This document shows, one piece after another, positions 32,270 through 45,100 of a stretch of DNA of 64,000 nucleotides. The stretch spans positions 80,383,001-80,447,000 of the forward strand of contig CM060831.1 in assembly GCA_030762175.1 (NCBI GenBank), written 5' to 3'. The DNA comes from Metallyticus violacea. Taxonomy: Eukaryota > Arthropoda > Insecta > Mantodea > Metallyticidae. The notes beneath the pieces are model-generated. The model was not told where the DNA came from and did no database searches. It saw nothing but the letters and a program-made list of their open reading frames with translations. The first letter of the stretch is position 1. Each line of letters starts with the position of its first letter. The position numbers and the translations under genes were made by a program.

Positions 32270-35200
32270 TTACAATGTCTATGCTAACATGGAATGTATT
32301 TGGTCTCGGTACTCGAAGGCCTTAACTGGAGTTATTGCAATGGTTCACTGACTCCGCTTGTATGCCTCCAGCAGACAAAGTTTTATCCTCATGACGCACA
32401 TTCCTCCACGGTTTCTCTAGGTTACGATGGCACGATCGCGCATGGCGAAGTTTTAATGTTAATCAGAGATTACAAGTACAGTTCCCCGCTCTGTTTCCTT
32501 TACAGACTACGCCAAATAACATTTGCTTTTCTAGCGTTAGTTTTAGTATTTGTAATGTTTACTTCCTTCCGCCTGCTTCCATTGCCGCGACTGAAGTTGG
32601 TCTTCTTTACCAGCTACGCACTTCTTTTCTACTTTTGGTTGACTTTTAACCTTACCATCCGCTATAGGACTCTTCCACATAGAGGTGTAGCATAGTGGCG
32701 TACCTTTTCGTCGCCACAACTGATCTCCTTAATATAGGCCAATTTTTCTTTCAGATACAGTTTATCAATTTGGATCTCCCCATGTATTTACCTTACCTGC
32801 AACATCCTCTCTTATACATATACCGTGATAATTGTCCTTGCCAGATCAAATCGTGTCTTCCCAAATATATTCCCAGTACGTGCGAAGTGGCTTATGACTA
32901 GTAGAATGTTAGTCTTTTCGTTTCTCTGGCCATATTTACAGATTGTGCCTTTATTTCTATTGATGTCTGGTCGTGTAGCTCAAAACCGTACTTGTTTCTG
33001 CTGCAGAACAAGTTATTTTCCAATCTCTTCTCACCCCAGAGGTCTTCCGGTTCTTGGTGAACCAATGAATGCCGAGATGCAGTGCGTGATTGCCGAGGTG
33101 CTCTGAGAGTATTTCGTCGCCATTCTAGTAGGAAAATATGGTTCGCTATAGATGACTGATCGCCAAACGCCGTCCATATACTATCCTACTGAAGGATAGT
33201 AAAAAGGAGTCTTGGACTGCATTCATTTCCTCTATTAACCGCTCAATACCTTCAGCCGATATCTGGGGTAAGCTACTATTTTTTGCAAGAAAACCGGCTT
33301 CTCCCTCTCCCCCATACCTGGTCTTAAGGTGCAGCACTGTGTTATTGATTATCCTGTAGATATGGCCGATACCTTAAGACCACATACGCTGAGGTTTTGA
33401 GCTCCGCTAATTATACTTCCGAGTTTTGCACACTTAGGAGGCAAGTGGAATCTAAGGGTTTATTTTTGACCATCGGAGCATTATAATGCCCCATTTACAA
33501 CCCATGAATTAGAGCACGCACTTGCTTTATTCCTCTCGGCACTGCGCTCCGGAATCATGTTATTTAACGTTTGCAGCATCTAGCAGTGGGAGTTAAACTA
33601 TTTTTCTCCAGTTTTTTAATCGAATTTGGTGTGACGGCAAGTTTCCGTGTGCATGACGAGAGTCCACCATTATACATATCCCGAAAATTGGAATGGGCTC
33701 CCATCTTTCTTTCAGTTACTGCCCGATTTTGTTCACTAGCTGCGGTTGCAAGATGACGGAAAGAATGATGACGAGCTTATGTGGTTGCTGGACTCGCAGA
33801 ACTCATTGACGAACGTGCAAAGCCGTTTTCGTTCGTACCGCTCTTCCGTCGATCATCGACTCATGCACATCTAAGTGCCAAACTGTCGCTGACTACTTTG
33901 ATACCCATTAGACAAGTGGTATCCTTCGAACGCTTAATGAATGGCATATTCCTGGTCAGCTTTCAATTTTTATTCAGGAGTTTATGAAAGTCCAGTTTTT
34001 AATGTATGTGGGTTCTGTTTTATCATCTCGTTTTAATCAGGTGAACGGAGTACCTCAGGGCTCGGTACTCGGTATCTCTCTCTCTTTGCAATCGCTAACA
34101 ATTATATCTGGCAGTGTTTACCGCCAGGGATTATATCCTCGACTTTGCGACCTTTATTACTTCTCAGCGTAGCTGTCTATTGGAATGGATGCTGTTGCAA
34201 CCACCGCCATGCTTGGAGTGTCAACCATAGTTTCCGTTTTTCTGCTTAGAAGACGATCTGCATAACTTTCTAGCGTTACAAGGCCCATCCCTTGCCTTCT
34301 CTCCATCTTGGACCAGACACCTGCAAGGCCGGTGTATAAATATTCTCTCTCTTTCACGTATTTTAAGTGGTACACACTGGGAGCTGACCGGACGGTGCTT
34401 TGTGTAAACTCGGCGCTATTTTCAGAACTTCGTCCCCTTAATCAGATTCATCACCGGAGAATCCGTGTAGCCTTTGGAGCTTTTCCTACGAGCCCTCGGT
34501 CTTGTGCGCGAAGTGGGTGAATCTCCTGTCTTTTGGAAAACAATTTACTTGGTGAATACGGCTGCCGATTGCCTGCTCAACCTCGGCATTCATGAATGCG
34601 CCATTTATTAATACCTTGCTTGATACCTTATACTATTAGGTCTCTGGTTCCAAAGTCACCCAGATATCGGTTTCGCGAGATGTTATGGACATTGGATGTT
34701 CAATTGTCTGCTTTTTTTGCAGCAGCGTCCTCCTCGGCTGTTAGCACAGGTCCCCGTTCATCTTGGGTCGACTTCTTGTCGAAATCTACGACCGCAACTT
34801 CAGTTATTCTCAGCATTCTAGCGCGATGCATTTGGGGGATGTAATTTATGTATCCCGACGGTTTGAGAGCGGACATAGGTGCTGGATGTGTCTAGTTTCA
34901 CTTTTGGTCTTCATTCTACGACATCCATTATTATCGCGGAACTTTGTGCGCGTTATAGAAAGATTTTATATGTATCTGAACAATGGGTGGGGAATTCGAT
35001 AATTTGTTCTGGTTCCCTGAGTGCTCTTTTGAGCTTAAAAATATGTGCAATGTCCTTTTTCTTGTACAGAAGATTCAGGAAGTGTTTGCGCTAGTTGACG
35101 CGGGCGTCCGCGCAACACTGCTGTGGATTCGCCCACATTGTCTCCACTCCTACACACCGAGTCACATTTTAATCGACTGTCACCATTTAGTTGCTTTCAG

Positions 35201-35330
35201 AATATTACTTTGTTTGCCTTCATCTTTTGAGCATGTTCTTGCTAACGAATTTGAGCTTTGTTTTATATATATTTGTGGTTTCCGAAATAGGTATAAATGT
35301 GCATTTAATACGTGACGGTTTCCTTTTTAT
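32270..35330 (+). pseudogene. LINE ORF2 relic: endonuclease, RT, RNase H, Cys/His end
   Basis: ORF2 appears to begin near 32280 with MLTWNVFGL, the usual start of an APE-type endonuclease. RT motif NGVPQGSVLGISL lies at about 34041-34080. An RNase H-like stretch (AELCARYRKIL, then ICSGSLSALLSLK with consensus D altered) lies at 34935-35045. The C-terminal SHILIDCHHLVAFR motif lies near 35160-35205. An RNase H after the RT points to the I/R1/LOA group. Frames shift often, so none of the short open frames is a gene. Confidence 0.8.
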
Positions 35331-35399
35331 TGCATTGTAAACCACTTTTGTTTCCAGTTATTGCTGGTGTTTTATTTTGTAGTATGTACGAGTACTTTA

Positions 35400-37060
35400 T
35401 ACATATTATCATATTTTTCCTTGTTTTATGTTTTAAGGGTTTATACTTTTAATGGTCAACTTTTCGATTGTTTTCTGTGCAATATTTCAGTGTCGGAAGT
35501 TTTATCTAATTCTTAATTTTTATTCACATAGTTTTACTGGGTTCAAGTGCTAATGATAAAAGCAGTTTTGTGCCCTAAAATAACAATAAATTATTGGCCC
35601 TCCGTCCCTTGGCTCCTGTAGCACCGAGACACGAACTCTAAGGTCCTGAGTTTGGGACTCGCCAACCACGTAATTAGTTTTACATTTTATTTAGGTTACA
35701 TTTCATGTACCACCTTTCAACTTTACTGCATGGTTTAATAAATATTAATTTACTATTTACAGCAAATAAATTTTTCCCATGTCTCTGCAGGTGCATTTTG
35801 AAAGTTACCACAATTCTTGATACAGAATGACTTTCAGCATTTGCTTGATTATCCATGTTTAGTGAATTTGCAGTTACAAATTTCTGAAACTGTACCGAAG
35901 TTATATCCATATGAGTTTAATACAATTTACAATATAGCTTATTCTTGATACATTTCACAATTGATTCCAAGCAGATTAGATTACAAATAACCAACTGCAT
36001 AAGATAATAGTATATTCTAATGATTGTTTATCTTTTATATGTTCTTTGGAGTGATAAGTTCTGTGCTTTCTATCAAAAGTAAGCTTACAAGAGATAAATC
36101 ATAGGCTAAAGAGATTTGAACAAAAACCTATTAATATTTCTCGCAATGTATGTCTATATTTGTACATAAAATCACTGGAGCAGTGTGACTTAACAGAGGA
36201 CCCTTAAACTTGCATGAGCAATTATTTTTTCCCCATTCTACATGCTGTGTATACATTATACTTATATATATTTTAGAGTTACTATATCCCAATATTGAGA
36301 ATGCTTAAACCCATGCCCTCACCAACACATTCCATGTACCAACTTCATTATTTGTATCACTTTGCAGTTCCTCTACTTATCTCACTATACTTAATATTTA
36401 TCTACAATTCCTTGTTGCTATACAAATAGTCAAATATATTCTTATTTTAAATGTAATTTGAAAGTGATGCAAATTATATGGTTGAGTAGAACTTAAACTT
36501 TCTTATAGCTTCATTTGCTTCTTTCTGCTATTGACAGATATCTGAGGATGCAAAATGTGTGCTACATATAAATAAGTGAAGCCAAAAATATGCTTAGGTT
36601 TGACTCAATCATACATATTGGTGCATGTAAAATGTCTGAAAATAAAGTTTACTAAACAAGCCCCTTCACATAATTAATGGTAAGCCTATTAGTCCCTTGG
36701 GCGATTTTGCTTGCATTAGAGAAAACAACCTTTTAATACTTTCTGGCATTATAAAAAGAAGTTATGTTTACAATATCTGTACACTGTTCATTTTTGCACA
36801 ATTTAAATATCACACCATTTTTCTTGATTTCACTCTATTCATCCATCATATATATTGCAAATTTGTTTAAATTGTAAAACCGATCACATTTACTGTCATC
36901 AGTTCATATCACCTTGCTACTGGATAACACCAGTATGTCTCAAAACTCAAAACAATTGATACACTGAATTAGCTGTTAATTCAACCATTCAATAGCCAAT
37001 GTCTGCAATCTTTATTCATTTAACATTACCAAAATTGAACACAGAAAGAATACTGAATAC
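35400..37060. other. Spacer, possible old PLE end at 36540-36630
   Basis: It is mostly featureless. At 36541 CTGAGGATGC ... AAATAAGTGAAGCC, then a GACTCAATCATACA-like stretch, resembles the PLE termini elsewhere in the window, without a clear GAAAC box. Confidence 0.35.
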
Positions 37061-37064
37061 ATCA

Positions 37065-38404
37065 TTGATATTACTGTATGATTTAGTTGAACTACACACT
37101 CTTAATGCTTCACTTACTTGTCATAATATATAGTACCGGTTTCAAGAACATTTTGTTCTCATCTTCAGCCAGGCTAAACTTTAACTGTCAGATAATTCGT
37201 TAAGCTGTGGGAATGTGTATTCTGCTCTGGTGGCAGTGTGATAAACTTGTAGTTTATGTTTTTATCCCCGGCAGTGTCAAAGTTCATTAGACTGCCTTGT
37301 ATTTGTGGATGTAGATTTTCTCCCAAGTTGCTTGTTCTGTGGGTGTTATAATGATTTTAATAATTTACTTACTCACTATGTCATGATTTTCTGTCCAAAA
37401 ATGATATGCTATTGCTGAGTTCTCTATTTATTTGCAATTTATGTTCCTGAAATGTTCCTTTAACCATATGCCTATGTTTCTCTTTGTTTTTCCAATGCAG
37501 ATTTTTTCACAATCTGCACAATTTATTTTCTAAATACATCCTTTTTTCTCCTGTGGAATACTGTCATTAACATTGTCTATCAGTAGGTTTGTAACATTAA
37601 ATCTATTAGCCTGTGCCAACCTGATATTAAAATCTTTAAGAATATTGTGAAATTTTTTGTAGCTCCTGGATATGTGAAGTTTTTAAAAATTAGTTTATCT
37701 TTTCTTGCTGAAAGCATTGTTTTTTTTTTAAGAGACAATTATGTATCAAAGAAACCACAACACTTTGAGGAAGAAAAGACAAGCTAATTTTTAAAAAATT
37801 CACATATCATCCATGGGCTACAAAAATTTTCAGAATATTCTTAAAGATTTTAATATCAGGTTGGTACCTGTTAATAGATTTAATGTTAAAAACTTACTGA
37901 TAGACAATGTTAATGACAGTAATCCACAAGAGAAAAAAAGCACATATTTACAAAACAAACTGCAGAATGTGAAAAAATTTACATTTGAAAAACAAAGAGA
38001 AACATAGGCACATGGTTAAAGGAACATTTCAGGAACATAAAGTACAAGCAAATAGAGAAATCAGCAGTAGCATATCATATTCTGACAGAAAATAATGACA
38101 TAGTGAATAAAACAAATTATTAAAATCAGTACAAGGAGCTATAGAACTAGCAACTTGGGAGAAAATCTACATCTACAAATACAAAGACAGTCTACGAACT
38201 TCGACACTGCCTGGAATGAAAACATAAACTACAAGTTTATCACACCGCCCACCAGACCAGAATACACATTCCCACAGCTTAATGAATTATTCGATAGTTG
38301 AATTTTAGCTTGGCTGATAAAATGTTCTTGAAACTGGTTCTATATATTATGACAAGTGAAGCATTAAGAGTGTGTAGTTCAACTAAATCATACGATAATA
38401 TCAA
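37065..38404. mobile_element. PLE foldback: 1.34-kb imperfect palindrome
   Basis: Two arms of about 650 bp (37065-37735 and 37755-38404) are inverted copies of the PLE 3' half. Each carries the GIY-YIG endonuclease region and the same terminus: minus strand in the left arm, plus strand in the right. The right arm is seen near 37813-38090 with frameshifts, including the KQIEKSAVAYH segment. The RT is missing. Arms differ by scattered substitutions and small indels. The loop near 37725-37755 has a T-run. Confidence 0.88.
37134..37168 (-). ncRNA. Hammerhead ribozyme, canonical core (PLE terminus)
   Basis: The minus strand reads CUGAAGA, stem II GAACA/UGUUC, GAAAC, self-complementary ACCGGU and a GUA cleavage triplet. 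All invariant core bases are present. The opposite arm (38314-38340) keeps only CUGAUAA ... GAAAC with half of stem II. Confidence 0.8.
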
Positions 38405-38878
38405 TTATATGATTGGCTTCACTTAATTTACATTTTAAATACTGAATACAGTTCTTCAGGCATACAACAAAAAAATTAATGATTAAGATGGAATATGGAA
38501 AATGTGAACAAATTACAGAATTTCCAAAAAGGTATGAGAATGGCTATTTTTATTATAAAAAAGCAGACATGTATACATAAATGGTGATGTGTGATAACCA
38601 TATATTAACCCCCCTACCTGTTTTTCATAATCAGAAAAAAAGGCTGGATTCCAAAATGCAAAGACACACAATGGGTGCGACAAACAGATAGTTGGAAAAT
38701 ATTATTTGGAATGATATCAGTATTTCAACTACGAATTGACCGTACGAAGAGTAATGTTAATGTAAAAGCTGCTAAAAATCATTAAGTTATCATTCCATTA
38801 TTCCTATCTGTAACACAAGCTGGGTAACTATTGTTACTACATATGAGTATCTTATAAATAAAACAGAAATAAAGAAAA
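38405..38878. other. Spacer 3' of the OB-like gene
   Basis: No feature seen. Confidence 0.4.
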
Positions 38879-39093
38879 TATAATTATAACTTTTAATAAC
38901 TTTTATTCAAAAATTATTCTACAATATTTATGTACAGAGTTGCTTGCTGTGAACAATGTTATGCACATCACTGAAACCAGTTTATTTTATTAAAAAAATA
39001 TAATTTTAACTTTCAATAACTTTTTATTCAAAAATTATTTTATGTCTATAGAGTAGCATGCTGTGAATAACATTATGCACATCAATGAAACAA
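38879..39093 (-). repeat. Tandem duplication in the 3'UTR of the OB-like gene
   Basis: About 105 bp at 38879-38988 repeats at 38995-39093 (shared 'ttcaaaaattatt', 'tgctgtgaa', 'atgttatgcacatca'). Each copy carries a TTTATT (AATAAA on the minus strand), so the gene has two candidate poly(A) signals about 120 nt apart. Confidence 0.8.
39023..39028 (-). terminator. Poly(A) signal AATAAA of the OB-like gene
   Basis: AATAAA on the minus strand lies 67 nt after the stop at 39095. A second, from the duplicated unit, lies at 38903-38908. Confidence 0.6.
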
Positions 39094-39094
39094 G

Positions 39095-39140
39095 CTATGC
39101 ACTATGACCCAGTGCATCGTCTTCAGTCTTGAGTATGAAC
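39095..39140 (-). CDS. OB-like gene exon 8 (terminal)
   Basis: The acceptor TTTGTAG precedes 39140. It encodes FILKTEDDALGHSA then TAG. Its first base completes the Val codon left by exon 7, and a poly(A) signal follows within 70 nt. Short, so moderate confidence. Confidence 0.55.
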
Positions 39141-42100
39141 CTACAAACATTAAAAGAAAAAGCAAATTTTAGTGCTGAGGCTAAACTACATCAAAATTCA
39201 GAACACTAAATTAAAAAAAATTCTTTGATTTTATTCATTTACTAGACGCATTTGAATTCTGCAAATCTTTAAACAGATTTGAGATTTTAAAACTCACATT
39301 TTTAATTGTTAAAGTCTATTGAATTCTGAACTATAGTGACTTTCAAATGGTAAAAGTCATGAACAATAGGCAATCGGAAGCAATAACTGGAAATTTGTTG
39401 CTTATTTGCTCATCTCCACTCTTTTTCCCTCCCTCTCTCTCGCACAATAGCTGCCTAGTTTTCTTGCATAACACAAACTGGAAGTAAGACTTAAATACTT
39501 TCAAACATTTTTAAAATAACATACAATTGCAGTGAAGCGAATAACAAGCTCATATGTTATGATAAGTCAAACTGAACACTCTTACAGCTTCACTAACTTA
39601 CTTGTTGGTTCTGGTGGTCTAGTGGTAACCATACTTGCCTCATAGATCCAAGATCTTGGATTCAACCCTACAGTGTCAAAGGATTTATTCATTCAAAAAA
39701 AACTTTCCTTCAGATGGGAAGTAGGCTATGAGTCTTGAGTCATAGATTTCTAGCACGTAAAAGAACATCTAGCCTGGAAGAAGAAGCCTCTGAGCAAAAT
39801 ATATCAGTCGTTTCATGCTCTGAATTGATTGGGATGCTGCAGGTTTGAGATGTTAAAGAGTGTCCATATAAACCAAATAAATAAAATAAGCTTTTCATAA
39901 GAACATGTTTTACAGATCTTTGTCCACACTGTCAGTAATTTGTCAACTGTCAGGAGGGTTGTTGTAATCCTTGGAGGAAGTACCATTTCGCTGTGGTTAA
40001 CTTCTGATGAACCTGAAGTTAGTTTGCTTCCCTTGGGATATCGACGTTCATTAGCCAATTCTTGAATTTATGGAAATAAATTTTTTCCTACATGCCAAGT
40101 TTTGTGTGCTTTTCTACAGCCTTTAACATACATCTTCTTCAATTGTATGATTTTCAGTCCAAAAGTGATCTGCCATAGCAGATTTCTCTATTAGCTTATA
40201 CTTTATGTTCCTTCTATGTTCTTTCTGTTAAGTACTAATATTTCTTTTTCCAATATATATTTTTTAGCTGGCCGCATACTTTATGATAGACTTCTGACTT
40301 CATTCCTGTGCTATACTATTACTACACTACTATAATGTTAGGATCAAAAGTACACTCAGCAGACAATTACATAAAAGCCAACAGCTTCAATCCAAAACAG
40401 TATAAACATGCAGTAATTAATAGTTTAGCACAAAAATATGTGAACTTTGAATATTACAGAATACCAACAGAAATACAACAAATATTAGAAACAGCAGTTA
40501 ATAATAGATTTTGCAAGGAATTGGTTCAGAAAAGTTACAAAAGTTCAAGAAACCTAACCAACTAAAAGAAATCTTAACTCTCTTGCGAATGAAAGAGTAA
40601 AAAATTTACTTATTATACTTGAGCTACATAAACATTTGAAAAAAATCTTGAAGTATGCTAACATTATGCTGGCACCTAGGAATAAATTTAGCATAAAAAT
40701 CTTTTAAATAACAAACAGTTAGATAGTATATACCAGGAAAGAAGTCAGTTATATGTTGTGTAAATTTTGCAGATAGCAATAAAATATGTATAGGAAACAC
40801 TACAAGAAATAGTAGTACCCAAATGAAAGAGCCCAGAAGAAATATAAAATAAAAGTAAATAAGAAATCTGTTGTGGCTGCTCATTTTTAAACAGAAAATC
40901 ATGAAATTGAAGAAAAGTTTGTTAGGCAGTAGAAGGACAAGCAGAACTTAGTAAATGGGGTAAAAATTTATACCCATAAATTCAAGGCATATCCCAGGGG
41001 AAGCAAACGCTGATTTCAGATTCATTAGATGTCCACCACAGCCAAATGGTACATCCCCCAAGGATTATGATAACACATCTGACTGTCAACAAGTAGGTGA
41101 CAATGTGAATAAAGGTCCACGAAACATCTTCTAATGAAAAGCGAAGCTGTAAGAGTGTTTAGTTTGAAAACTTTTGTGATGTGAAAATTACAAGGGGCAT
41201 TCTAAAAGTTCTCATCCTGGCCAAGAAAAAAGTTAGTTCGTTTGAAAAACCACAACATATTAATTACATTGCCTTATGTATCCAAAACTAATTAATTCTT
41301 CTATATTTGCTAATTTTGCTCAATGGAAAAAACAGTCAATCCCGGATACAGAACAAAAAAGTTCATATGGACATATGTCTGGAAATGCATGGATTCTATG
41401 CTAGAGGCCATTTAATTTAATTCTCATTCCTGTACAATATAATACAAAGCTGTTTTGAAGCCACTGTTAAGTAGAGATGTTCAAAGTGTTCATGGGCTTA
41501 TGGACCACAGCAAAGACTGCCGCATACATTCAAATGTACCAGCCTGCATCTGAATGGTATCACAGGCAAATGAATGCATTGTTCTAGTGACTGCACATTA
41601 GGGATGAGCTAAGCATACAACACTTCAGGTGCCCCCACAGGTAGAAATCTAAATAGATGAGTTCTGGCAAACTGGAACGCCACATAAATGGACCTCCTCG
41701 TCCAATCCATTGCCTCTGCATAGTAATTCAGAAGTGGGCTAGAGCACCATCATGTAGTAGCCGTAATACCATTTGTACCACATAGGAATCTCTTCCAATA
41801 GGGAAAGTAGAATCACCTGTAGGAAGTGCAGTTCGCCGATGAAGCCACCTGTATGAGGAATGGTAGCGTCAGCCTCCACACATTCATCTGTAGACCACGA
41901 TATGTTGATAAGAAACAATAAGGACCGGTTTAGCCTCAATATGTGAATGGGGATTATTGGATACCATCTCATGGGATCAGTCCTTCTCACATATTGCACT
42001 TCCTACATGTCAGAGGGGTCCAAGGTACAACACAGAGGTCCGTGTTGACTCAATCGTTTTTGCATTTGGGACGGCACCTAGAGTACTAAACCGACCCGAC

Positions 42101-45100
42101 GGTTAACGGCCGCAGACGATAACGTCGCCCAGACGCACCGAGTGAACTGCAGCTCCGAGAGCCGAGCGCACCCAATTGCCAGAATTTCACTGGTCGATAG
42201 GTCGTACTAGCTTAGACCTACTCCTTTATAGGGGTGAGTGACCCCAGCATTAAGGAAGCCACCACATATTGCACTTCCTACATGTCAGAGGGGTCCAAGG
42301 TACAACACAGAGGGCCGTGTTGACTCAATCGTTTTTGCATTTGGGACGGCACCTAGAGTACTAAACCGACCCGCCGGTTAACGGCCGCAGACGATAACGT
42401 CGCCCAGACGCACCGAGTGAACTGCAGCTCCGAAAGCCGAGCGCACCCAATTGCCAGAATTTCACTGGTCGATAGGTTGTACTAGCTTAGACCTACTCCT
42501 TTATAGGGGTGAGTGACCTGAATGGATAACAGAAGTTTCAGAATAATACTGTCTTGTTCAATGAACTAACAACAAAAATGTTCTTGGAGAAGAAAGTCAG
42601 TCAGTAATAAGCCCTATACATCTTGCAAATGATATGGGTAGTAGCAGTTTTCATGGAGCATATTCTGCATTGTTTTCTGGCTTACCCCATGCCTGGTGCT
42701 GATACAGGAAAAATCTTCCACAGTGTTGAGCACATGTTCCTCCAAGGCTGGTACATGTACCTAATGCATCCATCCTTCATGATTACCCCATTGCCTGTCT
42801 CATACAAATGACAAATCACTGTTGCAAACATTTTATGGTGCAGTTGCCATTGGTGGGGATACTTTTTCCTGGTACAACTTCCCACCCATTGCCATTTGCC
42901 TGTCCATGTGTAAAGACATGTTGGCCTGTTCGCAACTGGAATACTGGGCCATCATCCCACAGATGTCTCTCCAGGCTGAGTCAACAACAGCATAAAAAGG
43001 ATGCCTAATGTAACTGATCAGTGAGCATACTGTCATCATGGGGAACAGTAGCACCCTCTAGCACTTCTGGACATATATCCATATTACCTTTTTATTCCCT
43101 ATCTACTCAGGGATCATCTCCTGCAGTCTGTTCCCATCAAGTAAAATATATAAAATGATATAATTTCTATATTACTCAGGAAGCTGCTTAAGTACCAGCT
43201 AAATATGTAGATTTGTAGCAAATATGTGTTATATTTCTATTTTTAGAATCTTGTAAAAAATAAGGATTACTACCTCTATCTCTTTTACACCAATGAATCA
43301 GCATTTCAATTTCCAAATCTGTACTCATGGTTATCCACTTCACTGCCCATGTAAACAGTGATCTGAGAAACAATCCACCGCACAGAAAGATGTTTTGGTG
43401 CCTTTGCTGCTATGATATTTATCTTGTCACCTATAACCAAAAAGCAAATATATACCAGGTGGTTTTAATTGTGGAATACTAAAAGATTTTTCTGCAAATG
43501 CCTGCATTATACCAGTTGATCACCCTTTGTCTTTATTACGACTAAAAAAAGTAATGATCATGTCCATCAGTGCTTATTTTGCATTAATGGGCATAAGCTG
43601 TAGCTTTCTTTAATTTTTTCAAATTTAGCCTACTTCTTTCTAAAAGGTTTGGTGAATGTGTTTGCTTTCTTAATTTTATTAAAATCATGCCAAACAGAGT
43701 TATAGTTTTGAGAGGGGCAGTATGTGAATTTCTCTTTGTGATGTTATGAAAGAAATAAAGCTCCACTCCTTACAGCAAAATTCTGAACAGTAACCAAATT
43801 ACTGTCAGACATATTGCATGCTGAAGTCAACTATCCAATCACCAGCAGCCTATTACACCAGAAAAGAGGAGTTATGAATTCAGCTTTATCAATAATATGC
43901 AATATGTCAAAATGGAACCTGTTTCACAAGAGTTTACCCAGTTGTAATTCGGCACAACAGAAGATTGTTCCTGTTTTCTGTAGCTGCATTATATGTAGAG
44001 CTAATAAAGATACATGTTTTAAAAATGACACTTTTCACCCTGGAGCCAATCATAAGACTCAAAAGATTTTCAAAGATTATAATAAACTTAGCATCTGAAA
44101 ACCGCTACTGCATTTAAAATCTATTGAAATTAAACAACAGATTTTCTGCCTAAGAAGAACAAAAATCTGTGATTTGCCAGATTAATTGCCAGGGTTGTGA
44201 GAAAGTTTACATAAGGAAAAACATAGAGGAACATAAATATTTGGTTTGAGGAACAATCTTTAAGCAAATAGGAAAAATCAATGATGGCAGCACATTTTTG
44301 GAACAAAAAACCACAATAGAGAAAAAAAATCAAGTAATTAATGATGTTGCTAAAATCATAAGAATTAAATATGAGCAACATTCAATAAATTTAGACAGAA
44401 GTAGAAAGTTTACTGGAAGGTCACCAGAGTAATACAGTCACAAACTAACTGAATTCCAACTAAAGATTCAACAGTTGCATAACAGCTGAGGATGCAGACA
44501 AGTCCATAAAACATGTCCTGATTAAAGCTTGAGTAAGTGAAGTGGTAGAGTGCAGTAAAGGCATGGGTTATGTGCGCTTCTCTATGTTATATTCTATTGA
44601 TTAATTAATGATAAAACTGATAGTAAAGTGTAGAATGATGAGATAATAAACTAAAAATGCTGGCAAAGTGCTAAGTGATGAAATTTAAAAAAATACATCT
44701 TTAGATAATCTAAGGCCAGTACGTGAAACTTCTGCAATATGTTGCAATGAAGCAAAATTTTTATATTTCATACAGTAGAATCCATCGATATTTACGTTAC
44801 TAGGCTAAAATATCTGTTCTAAAATCAAGACAATAAATAAAGATTTACACATTCCTAAAGAATGAGTACAAGATAGATTCTATTTAGCTAATGATAAAAA
44901 TTCTCAAATATTGCTGAAATAACCCTAAAAAAGAAAATTGGAAAGCATAATCTAAGCAAAGGTTCATGAAGCTGGACTAAAGATTATAGCGGAAAGCAAA
45001 AGCAAATCCTTAACTGCAAAATAAACAAATTGCATATGAACATGATTGAAATCATATCACAAAAATTTCAGAAATGCATATACAATTCATAAAACATCAG

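Noticed and set aside
32294..32695. 133-codon frame and other frames across 31.5-35.3 kb as host genes
   Set aside because: They overlap the LINE ORF1/ORF2 relic in shifting frames. GC-rich relics give many chance frames.
35600..35672. tRNA-like segment with a GAGTTTGGGACTC stretch
   Set aside because: Box spacing and arms do not fit a tRNA or the SINE heads seen here. Too weak to call.
41800..41990. Plus-strand DEATCMRNGSV-like match to a transposase core
   Set aside because: The minus strand gives a longer, ordered series of mariner blocks through the same bases, so the plus-strand match is probably chance.
43262..43371. Possible minus-strand exon with TCTCAG acceptor and GTAGTA donor
   Set aside because: Its only open phase (needing two leftover bases) fits exon 7, but then exon 8 would no longer join cleanly. 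No module motif.
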